This document shows positions 8,084 to 16,472 of a stretch of DNA of 64,000 nt, piece after piece. The stretch is taken from NCBI GenBank assembly GCA_963802355.1, contig CAWDIV010000005.1, positions 62,001 through 126,000 of the forward strand. The letters are read 5' to 3'. The position numbers were made by a program, and so were the translations under genes. The notes below the pieces were generated by a model. The model saw nothing but the letters and a program-made list of their open reading frames with translations, was not told the DNA's origin and searched no databases. How positions within the stretch are numbered: position 1 is the first letter of the stretch; the number at the start of each line of letters is the position of its first letter. The stretch comes from SG8-41 sp963802355. GTDB taxonomy: Bacteria; Pseudomonadota; Gammaproteobacteria; Burkholderiales; SG8-41.

Positions 8084-8509
8084 TTACGTACCTTGGCGCG
8101 CCTGGCCGCCCGGCGGCTTCGGCGGGTAGCGTAACGGTGTGGTAACCGCCGACGCGTCCATCTTGCCCAGCCGCACCAGTCTTGCCTCGATCGCCGCGCG
8201 GCTGCGGCTGTGCGCTCGCACGAGCTCGTCGACCGATCTGCCGGCATCGAACGCGCTGGCCAGGCGCTGCTCTTCGTCGGCGCTCCAGCGCGAACCGGAA
8301 CCGCTTTGCGGGAGCGTGGGCTTGTGTCCTTCCGCCGCCGCCGGGGGCACAGGCAAGCGAGCGCCTTCGACGGCGCGCGTAGCCTCGAACAGTGCGCGTA
8401 CGGTATCGGGATGCTGGTACGGACTGTCAACGCCGAATTGCTCGCCGGTCGCCGGGTGTATGCCGTTGGCAAGAGCGTTCAGGATCTTGAGCGTGTGTTC
8501 CTTTTCCAT
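8084..8509 (-). CDS. Conserved hypothetical protein with HTH/SANT-like C-terminus
   Basis: 141 residues from ATG at 8509, which is preceded by GGAGGGTAGG, a clear ribosome binding site; the longer upstream reading is not needed. The N-terminal part (KILNALANGIHPATGEQFG, then DSPYQHPDTVRALFEA) is soluble. The C-terminal part SRWSADEEQRLASAFDAG followed by RSRAAIEARLVRLGKM resembles a Myb/SANT-like helix-turn-helix. I do not know a function. It is a solitary gene, convergent with the TSUP permease. Confidence 0.7.
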   Translation of the reverse strand: MEKEHTLKILNALANGIHPATGEQFGVDSPYQHPDTVRALFEATRAVEGARLPVPPAAAEGHKPTLPQSGSGSRWSADEEQRLASAFDAGRSVDELVRAHSRSRAAIEARLVRLGKMDASAVTTPLRYPPKPPGGQARQGT

Positions 8510-9243
8510 GGTCCTACCCTCCGTGGTTTTGGTTATGCGGGCCGCATACGGCCCGCGTTCTGGTCCAACGCGGCGTACTGCGGCGCGGTTGACGTAACCC
8601 GAAAACACATTGGAACCGCTGATGAGATGACAATCAATTCGAGCTGCAGATAAACGCAGATGAGCGCAGGTGAGTCGACCCCAAGAATTGATGCGCAGCA
8701 AAGGAAAAACACTATCACTTGCGATGGGTCATTCAGGGTGGTCAAGAGAAAGGACACCCAGTCCCGGCGAACTTGCTTACAACCGTCAGCGGAACGCGCT
8801 GCGGAAACTGCACCGCTAGGCAAGAGTTTCGGAATGAAGATCATGGGCTTTGTGTAACGCATTGTTTCTCTTGTAAAACCGGCCGGGCAAGCGTGGGATG
8901 ACCTGGCTTTCTAAGCCCGCAGATAAGCGACGCTTGCCCGGCCGGGTCTCTTTGATGAGCCCGAGCGCTTACGTTGAGCCCAGCTCGCAGCGCGAGGTGG
9001 GACGCGATGAGGCCAAGGATGAGCACACAAGGCGTGGTGGTCGACATACCCGGATTGCTCGCGCGCAGAAGCCAGCTCGTGGCTATGCGCGTTCAGGAAT
9101 CCAATCGCCGGATCCAGATAAGAGCTGTATCGAAGCTTCAAGGGCGTGGATTCCACTGCATCGGTAACGCTGATGGCAGCTAACGCCACGTCGGTCGGCG
9201 CCGTGGCGCGATTGGGCGGTGGCACTTCGGCCGGACCGCGCCC
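8510..9243. other. 734-bp stretch with no supported gene
   Basis: Only short overlapping frames occur on both strands, none with family features. The stretch holds a CAGATAAACGCAGATGAGCG-type tandem sequence near 8646-8672 and the large inverted repeat at 8879-8945. I see nothing else in it. Confidence 0.6.
8879..8945. repeat. 16-bp inverted repeat, 35-nt loop
   Basis: CCGGCCGGGCAAGCGT (8879-8894) is the exact reverse complement of 8930-8945. It is GC-rich and lies in a non-coding stretch. No U-run follows on the + strand; on the minus strand the stem is followed by TTTTAC. It could be a terminator-like or REP-like hairpin. Confidence 0.75.
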
Positions 9244-10413
9244 TCAGGCGCTGGATCCCGGCGCTTTTTTGACGCGCCGCCGGCTGCCGGCCACGATCTC
9301 GTACTTGAGGAGCCGGCACTCCAGCGCCCCGTTGTAAAGCGGTATGCGCCTGGATGCCTCGAGCCGGATGAGCTTCGGCAGCCGCAGGTCCGCGGTAAAT
9401 ATCCAGGCGGTCCAGCCGGCAAAACGCTGTTTCAAGACGTCGCCCAGCTTCGGGTAGAACGCCTCCAGCTCTGCTTCGTTACCTGTCCGCTCGCCATAGG
9501 GAGGGTTCATGATGAGGGTGCCGGGTTCTCCCGGGGGCGGTGCTGCATCCAGGATGTGCATTTGCTTGAGCTGAACCGCCTCCATGAGCCCTGCTGACAA
9601 AAGATTATCGCGCGTTAGCTCGAGAACCTTGCCGGATTTGTCGCTGCCGTAGATATTCAGCGCCCTCGCCGGATTACGTCGCGCCCGCGCTTCATCGCAC
9701 AGCGCGCGCCACTTTGCCGCATCGAAGTTTTCGAGTCTTTCGAAGCCAAAGTTCCGGTTCAACCCCGGAGCTGCGGCCAGCGCCATCATCGCGGACTCGA
9801 CCAGGAGGGTTCCTCCGCCACACATGGGATCAAAAAGCGGCGCGGGCGGCGCCCAGCCCGCGAGTTTCAATATCCCCGCTGCCAGGTTCTCTCGTAATGG
9901 CGCATCGCCCCCTGCGGTGCGCCATCCGCGCTTGAAGAGCGCCTCGCCGGAAGTATCGAGGTAGAACGTCGCCCGGTCGCGCGTAAGAAAGACGTGGATG
10001 CGGATACCGGGCGCGGCGGTGTCCACGTCGGGACGCTTGCCATGGGTGGCGCGAAAGGCGTCGCACACCGCGTCCTTCACGCGCAGGGTGACGAAATCGA
10101 GACTTTTGACGGGAGAGTTGATCGCTGCGACATTGACCCGGATCGAGCGGCTCACATCGAAGAGCGCCGGCCACGGCAACTTTCGCGCCGCATCATGGAT
10201 GTCGCGCTCACTGTGGTAGGAGGCATTGCCGATCTCCCACAGCACGCGGCTTGCGGCGCGGCTTTCAAGATTTACCGCGTAACACAGGGCGAAACCGCCC
10301 GAGAATGCGGCGCCGCCGTCAACGGTTTCCGCCTCGCGCACGCCGAGCGCGGCAAGCTCGGCGACGAGAACCTGCTCGAGCCCGCGTGGACAGGTGGCGA
10401 AGAATTTCTCCAC
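9244..10413 (-). CDS. THUMP-domain class I SAM-dependent RNA methyltransferase (RlmL N-half/YpsC type)
   Basis: 389 residues from GTG at 10413 (VEKFFATCPRGLEQVL); the frame further upstream is not family-like. An N-terminal ferredoxin-like plus THUMP region (residues about 1-155, with SRSIRVNVAA) precedes a Rossmann methyltransferase. The latter shows the LFDPMCGGGTLLVE SAM loop and the catalytic NPPYGER motif of N2-guanine/N6-adenine methylases. The family methylates 23S rRNA (m2G2445 in E. coli RlmL). The RlmK half of the E. coli fusion is absent, as in many bacteria. Confidence 0.88.
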   Translation of the reverse strand: MEKFFATCPRGLEQVLVAELAALGVREAETVDGGAAFSGGFALCYAVNLESRAASRVLWEIGNASYHSERDIHDAARKLPWPALFDVSRSIRVNVAAINSPVKSLDFVTLRVKDAVCDAFRATHGKRPDVDTAAPGIRIHVFLTRDRATFYLDTSGEALFKRGWRTAGGDAPLRENLAAGILKLAGWAPPAPLFDPMCGGGTLLVESAMMALAAAPGLNRNFGFERLENFDAAKWRALCDEARARRNPARALNIYGSDKSGKVLELTRDNLLSAGLMEAVQLKQMHILDAAPPPGEPGTLIMNPPYGERTGNEAELEAFYPKLGDVLKQRFAGWTAWIFTADLRLPKLIRLEASRRIPLYNGALECRLLKYEIVAGSRRRVKKAPGSSA

Positions 10414-10423
10414 GGAACAGTGA

Positions 10424-10816
10424 TCACGGGTTTGCAAGCGGCGCGACGACTTCAAACTCCAGCCGCACGCTGCGATTACGGTTCTCCTTGAGGCGTGCCA
10501 CCTTTGCTTCGAGCGCGGCGCCACGATCGAGCTGGCGCGCTACCGCCATATTGTCGCGGCGCGGGAGATAGCCGAGTTTACGACCGCGCCATTCGATCCG
10601 AACGGCGCTGGCATCATACGGATTGTCGGGCTCGCGCACCAGTTCCAGCCGGTCGCCCTCGCGTAGCTCGCGCCAAACGGTGCCGGCTTCATAGTGGCGG
10701 AGCCCCGCGAGGGGGGAGCGCTGCACGACGATCACAGCATCCGCGGCACGGGCGCTCAACGGCCCCAGCGCGCAGGCGAGGAGGCACATGAAGCTGATCA
10801 CAGTGCAGGGCAACAT
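10424..10816 (-). CDS. Exported HIRAN-domain protein
   Basis: 130 residues from ATG at 10816. The first ~24 residues (MLPCTVISFMCLLACALGPL, then SARA) look like a signal peptide. The rest is a HIRAN domain: SPLAGLRHYEAGTVWREL, then DRLELVREPDNPYDASAVRI and LGYLPRRDNMAVARQL. HIRAN domains are best known as DNA 3'-end binding modules, so a secreted form is noteworthy; such short exported versions do occur in bacteria with unknown role. It ends 10 bp before the methyltransferase start, so the two may share a transcript. The start is uncertain because no clear ribosome binding site is seen. Confidence 0.72.
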   Translation of the reverse strand: MLPCTVISFMCLLACALGPLSARAADAVIVVQRSPLAGLRHYEAGTVWRELREGDRLELVREPDNPYDASAVRIEWRGRKLGYLPRRDNMAVARQLDRGAALEAKVARLKENRNRSVRLEFEVVAPLANP

Positions 10817-11081
10817 GGAGATAAAACGATCCGCAAGCGGCAGAGGCTGACAGCTGTAGGCGGGTTCGTCGCACGGGTGCTCACGCAATCTTCTATGGCC
10901 AAGACGATACCTGCGGGCTGCCTTGATCCTGTGGCCCGTACGGTTCTCCAGAGTTGCCATAACATTTGCGCGTAAGCTCTTGTAACTTCAAGTCACATTT
11001 CCGCTTCTAGCTTCCGGCTGATTTGTCCCAATGCGGCGGCACGCCCGTGGCGCGGCGCGCGCTGTTGCCAGCACCGCTCTC

Positions 11082-11495
11082 CTACCACGGCTTGACGACG
11101 GTCAGGATGACGATCGCGAGCAGGATGGCGACCGGGAACTCGTTGAACCAGCGGAACCAGACGTGGCTGCGTGCGTTCCGGTCCTGCCTGAAGTCGGAGA
11201 GCAGCTTGCCGCACCAAAGGTGATAGGCAATGAGGACGGCGACGAGAACCAGTTTGGCATGCAGCCAACCGCCGGTAATGCCGTAGCCCAACCAGAGCCA
11301 CGCGCCGAAGACTATGGTCAGCACCGCGCCGGGCGTCATGATCCCATAATAGAGCTTGCGTTCCATCACCTTGAAGCGCTCGCGGCCGGCAGCGTCCTCA
11401 GCCATCGCGTGGTAGACGAAGAGCCGCGGCAGGTAGAACAGGCCCGCGAACCAGGTCACCATGAAGACGATGTGTAGCGCCTTGATCCAGAGCAT
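11082..11495 (-). CDS. hemJ: HemJ protoporphyrinogen oxidase
   Basis: 137 residues with four predicted transmembrane helices. The N-terminus MLWIKALHIVFMVTWFAGLF carries the conserved histidine, followed by YLPRLFVYHA. Downstream are the RKLYYGIMTPG block, the GGWLHAKL block with conserved lysine, and RWFNEFPV. HemJ oxidises protoporphyrinogen IX in the inner membrane during haem synthesis. Length and segment order match the family. Confidence 0.92.
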   Translation of the reverse strand: MLWIKALHIVFMVTWFAGLFYLPRLFVYHAMAEDAAGRERFKVMERKLYYGIMTPGAVLTIVFGAWLWLGYGITGGWLHAKLVLVAVLIAYHLWCGKLLSDFRQDRNARSHVWFRWFNEFPVAILLAIVILTVVKPW

Positions 11496-11542
11496 AGTGA
11501 CCAGTGTTAGCTAGAACCAGCAGAAGAATCAAGAACGATTTC

Positions 11543-11580
11543 AGCCACAGATACACACAGATAAACACGGATCTGTGGCT
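11543..11580. repeat. Palindromic hairpin AGCCACAGAT/ATCTGTGGCT
   Basis: A 10-bp perfect stem (11543-11552 with 11571-11580) encloses a loop of ACACACAGATAAACACGG, itself an imperfect tandem of CACAGAT. It fills the gap between the ABC permease end and the hemJ start on the minus strand, and may end or process the transcript there. Confidence 0.7.
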
Positions 11581-11586
11581 AATATG

Positions 11587-12372
11587 TTATTTGAGCAGTC
11601 GGCGTCGCGTCAGCACCAGCGCAATGTAGAAGCCCACCACGGTGTAGCACGCAAGCACCGCGAAATGCACCGGAACGTTCGCGGGTACGCCTCCGCTCAT
11701 GAGCGGCCGCGCGAGCTCCACCGCATGGGTGAGCGGCAGCACTTGCGCTACCGCCTGGAACGGCGCGGGAAGCTGGGCGAGCGGAAAGAACACGCCGCAT
11801 ACCAGCATCATCGGCGTGATCGCGAGCGTGAAGTAGTACATGAAGAAATCGTAGTTGGGCGAAAGCGCCGTCATGATCAGGCCCATGCTGGCGAAAGCGA
11901 GGCCGGTCAGGAATACGACCGGAATCACCCATAGAGCGAGCGCGGATTGCGTGAGCCCCAACGCCCACGCCACCGCGAGCACAGCGATCCCCGAGAGCAG
12001 GGCTTTGCTCGCCGCCCATACCGCTTCGCCCAGCACGACGTCGTCGAGAGACACCGGGGCGTTCATGATCGCATCCCATGTCTTCTGCACGTGCATGCGC
12101 GAGAAACCCGAGTACATCGCTTCGAAAGTGGCGCTCATCATGGTGCTGGAGCAAACCGTACCGGCGGCGAGGAATGCGATGTAGGGCATGCCGCCCACTT
12201 CGGACAGCATCGATCCCAGTCCATAGCCCAAGCCCAGCATGTAGATCATCGGATCGGCGAGGTTGCCGAGCATCGAAGGGATCGCGAGCTTGCGCCACAC
12301 CAGGGAGTTGCGGCGCCAGACATAGAGATGCCGGATGCTGAACTCGGGTAACGCGAGATATTTCTCCGTCAT
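11587..12372 (-). CDS. ABC-2 type permease, NodJ family
   Basis: 261 residues with six predicted helices. An N-terminal cytosolic segment (FSIRHLYVWRRNSLVWRKLA) leads into the first helix pair. The ABC-2 signature region TLAITPMMLVCGVFFPLAQL and the following LPLTHAVELARPLMSG are diagnostic of NodJ/RhbC-type exporters. It pairs with the ATPase immediately upstream on the same strand, with a heptamer element in the gap. The substrate is unknown; nodulation is not implied. Confidence 0.88.
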   Translation of the reverse strand: MTEKYLALPEFSIRHLYVWRRNSLVWRKLAIPSMLGNLADPMIYMLGLGYGLGSMLSEVGGMPYIAFLAAGTVCSSTMMSATFEAMYSGFSRMHVQKTWDAIMNAPVSLDDVVLGEAVWAASKALLSGIAVLAVAWALGLTQSALALWVIPVVFLTGLAFASMGLIMTALSPNYDFFMYYFTLAITPMMLVCGVFFPLAQLPAPFQAVAQVLPLTHAVELARPLMSGGVPANVPVHFAVLACYTVVGFYIALVLTRRRLLK

Positions 12373-12389
12373 GATCTGCCTCGATAAAA

Positions 12390-12476
12390 GGTGACTGGTG
12401 ACTCGTGACTGGTGACTAAAGCCATGGCGTCGTCTATGTTTTTACGAGTCACGAGTCACCAGTCACGAGTCACGCA
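12390..12476. repeat. Paired inverted heptamer arrays, GTGACTG/GTGACTC type
   Basis: The left arm (12390-12417) has four units of GGTGACT/CGTGACT. The right arm (12444-12476) has AGTCACG/AGTCACC units. The spacer includes GTCGTCTATGTTTTT, like the element at 3899. It lies between the ABC ATPase and permease genes, inside a probable operon. Confidence 0.9.
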
Positions 12477-12481
12477 CTGAA

Positions 12482-13405
12482 TCAATCCCTGAGCTCCCGT
12501 CCGGTCAACTTAAGAAACACATCCTCGAGATTCGCGTGCCGGTGCAGATATCGCAACCCTCGCCGCTTCTCGAGGTCCTGCACCAGGGGAGTGGCATCGT
12601 GCGTATAGCAGAACATCGTCTCACCCGCCTTCTCGCAGCGCCGGCTGTAAGCCTGCCCGAACGCGGTCGCCCAACCCTCGGCTCCGTCGCCGTAAACTTC
12701 CACCACCTGCGGTTCTATGTGGCGCTCGATCAACTCGCGGGGGGCGCCCACCGCGATGAGACGCCCGCGATCCATGATGGCGAGCCGGTGACACAGTCGT
12801 TCTGCCTCGTCCATGAAATGAGTGGTCAGAAAAATGGTCTTGCCCTGACTGAGCAATTGGCGCAGCCGTTCCCAGATCAGGTGCCGGGCCTGCGGGTCGA
12901 GCCCCGTCGTGGGCTCATCCATGAAGATGAGGTCGGGATCGTTGACGAGCGAGCGTGCCAGCGTCAAGCGTCGCTTCATGCCGCCGGATAGCATCTGGAT
13001 ACGCGAGCCCGCGCGCGATCCGAGCTCGGCGAATGCCAGCAAGCCCGGTATGCGGCTGCGGATCAGGGTGTCCGGCAGGCCGAAATAACGGCCGTACACG
13101 AGCAGATTTTCCTCGACGGTGAAATCCGGGTCGAGACTGTCGGATTGCGGTACGACGCCGATGCGGCTGCGGGCTTGCCGCGCCTGCTCCGGTACCGGGA
13201 GCGAGAGCACTTCGATTTTCCCGTCGTCGGGGTCGATCAGGCCGAGACACAAGCGCAGCGTGGTCGTCTTGCCGGCCCCGTTGGGGCCGAGCAGGCCAAA
13301 GCACTCGCCGGGCTTGAGTTCGAGGTCTATGCCTGCCACAACCTCCTGCTCTCCATAGCGTTTCCGCAGGCCGGAAACACGTAGGTGGGGTTTGGACTCA
13401 GACAT
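12482..13405 (-). CDS. ABC transporter ATPase, NodI family
   Basis: 307 residues from ATG at 13405 (MSESKPHLRVSGLRKRYGEQ). Walker A GPNGAGKT lies at 40-47, followed by the Q-loop region VVPQSDSLDPDFTVEENLLV, the ABC signature LSGGMKRRLTLARSLVNDP, Walker B LIFMDEPTTGLDPQ and the H-loop TTHFMDEAERLCHR. The C-terminal ~60 residues form the NodI-type regulatory tail. The two-gene ATPase-permease layout fits an exporter, probably of a glycan or small molecule. Confidence 0.92.
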   Translation of the reverse strand: MSESKPHLRVSGLRKRYGEQEVVAGIDLELKPGECFGLLGPNGAGKTTTLRLCLGLIDPDDGKIEVLSLPVPEQARQARSRIGVVPQSDSLDPDFTVEENLLVYGRYFGLPDTLIRSRIPGLLAFAELGSRAGSRIQMLSGGMKRRLTLARSLVNDPDLIFMDEPTTGLDPQARHLIWERLRQLLSQGKTIFLTTHFMDEAERLCHRLAIMDRGRLIAVGAPRELIERHIEPQVVEVYGDGAEGWATAFGQAYSRRCEKAGETMFCYTHDATPLVQDLEKRRGLRYLHRHANLEDVFLKLTGRELRD

Positions 13406-13517
13406 CAGTGAGAAAGCCTGGACGCAAAGGCGCAAAGGAAATTCAGAATGAACGACACCCGGCTTCGAGGTACCTGTGAGTTCGTCTCATGTTTGCGAGG
13501 GCTCGCCGTCGCAGTCA

Positions 13518-13605
13518 GTGCCGTTCCAGGTGTAATTCCCAGGAGGCAGCCGATACTGGTCGCACTTGCGTTGCCTGGTAAGGGGACCCCCGGGTGGAAC
13601 GGCAC
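13518..13605. repeat. Inverted repeat downstream of the hydrolase gene
   Basis: GTGCCGTTCCA (13518-13528) is the exact complement of TGGAACGGCAC (13595-13605), with a 66-nt interior. It abuts the hydrolase stop codon. Nearby at 13421-13438 is ACGCAAAGGCGCAAAGGA, a short tandem sequence. No gene is seen in 13406-13604. Confidence 0.5.
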
Positions 13606-14237
13606 TAGCGAAAATATCGCACCACGATGTCCGCAAGCAGGTTGAGCCGGCCGTGAAAAAAATGCTCCCCGCCCGGAATCACGACGATCGGCAGATTTTG
13701 CGGTCGGGCCCAATCAAGAACGGCGGCGAGCGGGACGACATCATCGTGCTCGCCGTGTATCAGGAGCGTGTCCGCGGGCACGGTTTCAGCGGGAAACCGG
13801 TTTACCGCCGGGCCCACGAGCACCAGGCGTTCAACCGCCAGCCGTTTTGCGACCCGCGTCTGAACAAAGCTGCCGAAGGAAAAGCCGGCGAGAACCAGTG
13901 GCAGGTCATCGAAACGCTGCTTGAGATAGGCGGCCACTGCCAGCATGTCCTCCGTTTCCCCGCGCCCCTCGTCGTACTGCCCTTCTGACGCCCCTATGCC
14001 GCGAAAATTGGGGCGCACGGCGACGTAACCCAGCGCGAAGAAAGCCTTCGCGAGCGTCGTCACTACCTTGTTATCCTTGGTGCCGCCCTGTGCGGGATTG
14101 GGATGGGCGATGAGCGCGATACCGCGCCGCGCGCCACCCGGGTCGTTGATGTCGGCTTCGATCTTGCCCGCCGGCCCCTCGATCATGACCTGCGCTAGCG
14201 ATGAAGCCGGCGGGGGACGGACATCGACGGAGGGCAT
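13605..14237 (-). CDS. Alpha/beta superfamily hydrolase
   Basis: 210 residues. An early strand-loop carries ALIAHPNPAQGGTKDNKVVT (the HPHP-like oxyanion region). Then come RPNFRGIGASEG, the nucleophile elbow GFSFGS, a catalytic acid region LIHGEHDDVVPL and the late histidine GGEHFFHGRL. This order matches the COG2945-type serine hydrolases, whose substrates are unknown. No signal peptide; cytoplasmic. Confidence 0.85.
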   Translation of the reverse strand: MPSVDVRPPPASSLAQVMIEGPAGKIEADINDPGGARRGIALIAHPNPAQGGTKDNKVVTTLAKAFFALGYVAVRPNFRGIGASEGQYDEGRGETEDMLAVAAYLKQRFDDLPLVLAGFSFGSFVQTRVAKRLAVERLVLVGPAVNRFPAETVPADTLLIHGEHDDVVPLAAVLDWARPQNLPIVVIPGGEHFFHGRLNLLADIVVRYFR

Positions 14238-14240
14238 GAG

Positions 14241-14394
14241 GGCGTGATTGGTAGAGCGTGACTGATGCGGCGTGACTGATACAACGTGACTGATACGGCG
14301 CGGCGGTAGGGCGTGATTTGTTAGCGGCCGTTACGCATCACCATCAGTCACACTTCACCCGTCACGTTTCACCAGTCACGCGTCACCAGTCACT
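14241..14394. repeat. Paired inverted heptamer arrays, GTGACTGAT type
   Basis: The left arm (14241-14318) has repeated GCGTGACTGAT blocks with AC/GCGG joints. The right arm (14333-14394) has ATCAGTCAC, TTCACCCGTCAC and ACCAGTCAC units. Arms are inverted copies. The right arm, read on the minus strand, provides the stop codon of the ferredoxin gene. Confidence 0.85.
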
Positions 14395-14707
14395 GCTTCT
14401 CGATGAGCAGGCGCTCGACGACGCGGCCGTTGACCAGATGCTCGTCGATGATCTCGTCGATGTCTTCGCGGTCCACGTAGGTGTACCAGACCGCCTCGGG
14501 ATAGACGACGATCACCGGTCCCTCCTCGCAGCGGTCCAGGCAGCCGGACTGATTGATGCGCACCTTACCGGGGCCGGAGAGCTTCAGGCTCTTCACGCGA
14601 TCCTTGGCATAGTCGCGTATCTCGCTTGCGCCGTTGTTGTTGCAACACTGCTTGCCTTCCTGCCGCTGGTTACAGCAGAAAAACACATGTCGTTCGTAAT
14701 AGCTCAT
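14390..14707 (-). CDS. Thioredoxin-like [2Fe-2S] ferredoxin
   Basis: 105 residues. Cysteines C11/C12 and C21/C22 (FFCCNQRQEGKQCC) and the pair in GCLDRCEEGP supply the [2Fe-2S] ligands of the thioredoxin-like ferredoxin family, also related to the NuoE C-terminus. The segment IVVYPEAVWYTYVDREDID is the conserved edge of the fold. Redox partners are unknown. It is encoded upstream of the hydrolase in the same direction. Confidence 0.9.
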   Translation of the reverse strand: MSYYERHVFFCCNQRQEGKQCCNNNGASEIRDYAKDRVKSLKLSGPGKVRINQSGCLDRCEEGPVIVVYPEAVWYTYVDREDIDEIIDEHLVNGRVVERLLIEKQ

Positions 14708-14864
14708 AACGCTCCGTATGTCAGTCGAGAATCCCGACGCCGCCGCTGAGTGCGTCCGAACTGGCCTGAGGTAAGCCCGTTATGAACCGCGGTGCGATGA
14801 CCGTGATTATAAATGATCGCTGTGCCGCCGCGATGCCGTCGCGTTACGTCATCGTCGTGGCGGT

Positions 14865-15980
14865 TCATCTGCGCTCGCCCATCGCCCCAACCAGATAGGC
14901 GACGGCGAGCAGCGGCCATAGCTCCGAAAGCGCGCGAATGATCCCGGAAAAACTCAGGAAGTGGCTGGGTCCGCGGGCGATGAGCTGCGGGAGAACGTTC
15001 TGATAGGGGTTGTCTGGGGCGAGGTTGATCGTGGCTGTTGCGGCGAGGATGCTGAATACAGCCAACGCAAGCTGGGCGCGGCGCGGGAGCTTCACCAGGG
15101 CGTAGAGCGCCAACCAGCCGGCAAGGAGACCGAACGACACCCCTGGCGTGAGCCATACGAACGGATGCGCCGCCTTGGCGAGCACCGCCGCCACGGTCTT
15201 CAACGCAAGGCCCGTACCCACCACGGCCGCGATCAGCAGCATCGGACGCGCCGCACGCTGCATCGACGCCGACAAGATAAGTCCCAGCGCGATGAGATTG
15301 AAGAAGACCACTGCCATCTCGATGGTCAGGACGAGCCGCGGCGTATGCGCGAAGTAGACCGGTAACTCAAAGACAGCGCGCACGGCGCCTGTCCCGAACA
15401 ACTGTGCCGTCGGATGCAACTGCGTGAGCACCCACAGGCATACGATCACGAAGCCGACGTCGGCCACCATGCCTTCCTGGAACAGCCGGTGGCGCAGCTC
15501 ATGCACCCTCCTGCCGACCAGTCGGGAAGGCGCGAAGAGCGGAGCGGCCATGGCGCCGATCAGCGCGCCGAGGCTGTTCGTGAGCAGATCCACGTTGGAC
15601 GCGATGCGGGCGGGCAAGAACAGCTGGACCGCTTCCATCGCAAGGCTGAGCCCCGAGGCCAGGAACGCCGCAGCCAGCACGCCCAGGCCGGCGCCGTAGC
15701 GTGCGCCGTAGCCGATCGAGAGCAGAAAACCCAGCGGAACGTAGGCTGCGATGTTGATCAGGATATCTTCGAGCGTGATGTAGTGCGGCCACGGCGCGGT
15801 CAGGAAAGCGAGGGTTTCCGGCGCCGGCATCCGCCAACCGCGCAGCGGCTGCACACTGGCATAGACCACCACCAGCAGATAAGCTAACGCCAGGATCCGT
15901 GCGAGCCGCACGCTGTGGGCGGAAAACCTGACGCGGCGCTCGCCGAGATGTGTTTCAGGGCGGTGGGTTCCCTGACTCAT
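14865..15980 (-). CDS. VanZ-like family membrane protein
   Basis: 371 residues with about ten predicted helices. The N-terminal half holds the VanZ-like core: LRGWRMPAPETLAFL, then DILINIAAYVPLGFLLSIGY, SLAMEAVQLFLPARIASNVD and LLTNSLGALIGA, with conserved N-x-x-x-x-x-P-L-G and E-x-x-Q. VanZ-type proteins alter teicoplanin sensitivity in Gram-positives; their role in proteobacteria is unknown. The C-terminal half is additional membrane sequence. It stands alone and diverges from the structured repeat and DHH gene. Confidence 0.8.
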   Translation of the reverse strand: MSQGTHRPETHLGERRVRFSAHSVRLARILALAYLLVVVYASVQPLRGWRMPAPETLAFLTAPWPHYITLEDILINIAAYVPLGFLLSIGYGARYGAGLGVLAAAFLASGLSLAMEAVQLFLPARIASNVDLLTNSLGALIGAMAAPLFAPSRLVGRRVHELRHRLFQEGMVADVGFVIVCLWVLTQLHPTAQLFGTGAVRAVFELPVYFAHTPRLVLTIEMAVVFFNLIALGLILSASMQRAARPMLLIAAVVGTGLALKTVAAVLAKAAHPFVWLTPGVSFGLLAGWLALYALVKLPRRAQLALAVFSILAATATINLAPDNPYQNVLPQLIARGPSHFLSFSGIIRALSELWPLLAVAYLVGAMGERR

Positions 15981-16120
15981 GGCCCGACCGGGCGTGACCC
16001 GGAATCCAAGAATTGACGCGCGCCCGGCATTTCCCGCCGAGCTCGAATCCGCTTCCGAAGGAGCCAGATCTGTGTGCGCACCTTGAAGAATGATGCTCTG
16101 GAAAAGGGGCCACAGGCCTT

Positions 16121-16417
16121 GGAATCTATCTCAGCCATGGACACGTGTGCGACGGAGGCGATGTGGGATGCAGTTCGAGGAGGAGAGCCCGCAGCAATAT
16201 GTCGATATTGCAAGGGTTCCCGACAAAGAAATGCGCCCAGATCGCCCCGTCCCTTCGGGTTGCGGCCAGGACGGGCGTCTGCGTCGTTGCCCGTCTTGAC
16301 CATATCGACAGGCTGGCTCCTGAATTCATTCAGGAGCCAGCCGGCCTGCGCCGTGCGCCTCGCATCCATCCCGTCCTGGCCACAACGCATCACGCGTCCA
16401 TGGCTGAGATAGATTCC
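16121..16417 (+). repeat. Structured repeat element, copy 1 (possible ncRNA or MITE)
   Basis: 297 nt bounded by a 22-bp perfect terminal inverted repeat (16121-16142 with 16396-16417). Inside are a 7-bp hairpin GCAATAT-GTCG-ATATTGC (16194-16211), a CCCTTCGGG hairpin near 16251-16259, and a 12-bp long-range stem GGCCAGGACGGG (16264-16275) with CCCGTCCTGGCC (16370-16381). That stem encloses a 14-bp apical hairpin at 16311-16342. The second copy is at 60180-60447. Short frames on both strands inside it are not convincing genes. No target-site duplication is evident. The orientation is arbitrary, chosen to match the downstream gene. Confidence 0.85.
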
Positions 16418-16436
16418 TAATCCCCAATCCCAGCTG

Positions 16437-16472
16437 AAAACCTGCTCGACACGTTGCGCCGAGCAGGTTTTT
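16437..16472 (+). terminator. Rho-independent terminator between the repeat element and the DHH gene
   Basis: AAAACCTGCTCG (16437-16448), an 11-nt loop and CGAGCAGGTTTT (16460-16471) make a 12-bp perfect stem ending in five Ts. It lies 20 nt after the repeat element and 13 nt before the DHH start codon. No other + strand gene precedes it, so it would end a transcript of the element or attenuate the DHH gene. The A-run also permits use on the minus strand. Confidence 0.85.

Noticed and set aside
8841..9225. Overlapping minus-strand frames in the 8.5-9.2 kb gap
   Set aside because: No family match or ribosome binding site, and a 16-bp inverted repeat runs through them.
12482..13405. Naming the ABC pair nodI and nodJ as nodulation genes
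   Set aside because: The family match is to NodI/NodJ-type exporters in general; no other nodulation genes are present.
16121..16417. Calling the structured element a group II intron or insertion sequence
   Set aside because: No reverse transcriptase or transposase frame, no recognisable intron domain V, and no target-site duplication seen.
16145..16420. Short frames inside the structured element, similar in both copies
   Set aside because: Their similarity follows from DNA identity. The copies differ by a 29-nt indel that shifts the frame, and the pairing constraint explains the sequence better than coding.
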